The translations under genes and the position numbers were made by a program. From Megalopta genalis (lineage: Eukaryota > Arthropoda > Insecta > Hymenoptera > Halictidae): 64,000 nucleotides of DNA. The notes under the pieces were generated by a model. It searched no databases, was not told the origin of the DNA, and was given only the letters and a program-made list of their open reading frames with translations. The stretch lies in the NCBI RefSeq assembly GCF_051020955.1, contig NW_027476875.1, forward strand, positions 61,397 to 125,396, read 5' to 3'. Shown here in pieces: positions 63,754-64,000 of the stretch; positions within the stretch are counted from its first letter, which is position 1, and each line of letters starts with the position of its first letter.

Positions 63754-64000
63754 TGTCGCATGGATTTGAAGCTAAGCCTTCCACTTGGCATTGAATTGAA
63801 GCTAAATCGTGTGTTTTGCATGGATTTGAAGCTAACTCGTTTGTTTCTCCTGTATTTGAAGCTATAACATTTATATCGCAAGTATTTGTAGCTAAAGCAT
63901 TCGTTTCGCATGGATTTGAAGCTAAGCCTTCTACTTCGCATTGATTGGATCCTAAATCACGTGTTTTGCATGGATTTGTATCTAAGCCTTCTACATCGCA

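Larger units (their letters stand above)
1..64000. repeat. Giant 30-bp tandem repeat (minisatellite/satellite) array
   Basis: Every stretch of the window can be divided into about 30-bp units with the core TTTGAAGCTAA followed by a variable half and usually TTTCGCATG or CATCGCATT. A typical unit is 6771-6800, and a second common class is 6801-6830. Units are all in the same orientation, with no inversion seen. Recurrent classes differ in the second half: ATCATGTGTTTCGC, ACCTTCTACATCGC, GCCTTCTACTTCGC, CTCGTTTGTTTCGC, ATAATGTATATCAC and TATCACTTATATCGC. GC is 11 of 30 in the two commonest classes. The array has no visible start or end inside the window. Satellite identity is seen directly; eukaryotic origin is inferred from array size and nested higher-order structure. 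No stretch over 300 bases is free of the repeat, and none contains a recognisable unique gene. Confidence 0.97.

Noticed and set aside
1..64000. CRISPR array
   Set aside because: Units of about 30 bp recur, but they are directly adjacent and vary internally. There are no unique spacers alternating with invariant repeats and no cas genes.
1..64000. Pentapeptide-repeat, leucine-rich-repeat or insect antifreeze family
   Set aside because: The decapeptide N-x-C-[DE]-x-x-x-L-A-S has one Leu and one Cys per 10 residues. It lacks the A[DN]Lxx pentad, the LRR spacing and the TCT-type 12-residue loop.
1..64000. Telomeric repeat or rDNA spacer
   Set aside because: The monomer is not a short G-rich telomere motif, and no rRNA-like sequence or promoter is present in the window.

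Overview
The whole window, from its first to its last base, is one head-to-tail tandem array of a degenerate 30-bp monomer (about 2,100 copies, all in the same orientation, about 37% GC). I see no unique-sequence gene, tRNA, rRNA, transposon, CRISPR array or operon. Both window edges fall inside the array, so the true array is longer than 64 kb. A satellite/minisatellite of this size with nested higher-order repeats suggests a eukaryotic nuclear genome. I cannot name the organism.

Monomers fall into a few recurring classes. All share the core TTTGAAGCTAA and usually end in TTTCGCAT or CATCGCATT. Classes follow each other in a loose five-monomer (150-bp) cycle. Because 30 is a multiple of 3, any frame without a stop in the monomer stays open for long distances, so long ORFs on both strands are expected and are weak evidence for genes. 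The one frame open in every major monomer class is on the minus strand. It reads as a decapeptide with one Cys per repeat (consensus NPCETHDLAS; variants NQCDVEGLAS, NTCDIHDLAS, TACETNELAS). That frame is broken repeatedly by stops and 1-nt frameshifts, and these lesions have been copied along with larger repeat blocks. The array therefore looks like non-coding satellite DNA, possibly derived from a Cys-decapeptide coding repeat.

Layout: 1-11.7 kb is an old mosaic with short local duplications (91, 150 and 328 bp) and a 1-kb block duplicated 5.48 kb apart. 11.73-17.25 kb holds a 1,526-bp higher-order repeat in about 3.7 copies. 17.5-23.9 kb holds a 2,973-bp repeat (sub-blocks of 1,083 and 1,890 bp) in just over two copies. 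24-37 kb is a mosaic of these modules with 420-, 452- and 359-bp local duplications and conversion-like patches. 37-44 kb contains two related blocks about 4.6 kb apart and an unusual cluster of 1-nt indels. 44.5-49.6 kb is mosaic with a 1,770-bp spaced duplication. 49.62-58.43 kb is a tandem duplication of a 4.4-kb block, itself containing a 659-bp duplication. 59.34-61.05 kb is an exact-length 570-bp triplication. 61.2-64 kb is mosaic with 780- and 1,918-bp spaced duplications.

No gene pathway can be described. The biological interest lies in the array itself: its hierarchical growth, its cryptic Cys-decapeptide frame, its helically phased A/T tracts and its retained CpG sites. All repeat boundaries and offsets were read by eye and by comparing repeated translations; a dot plot would refine them.
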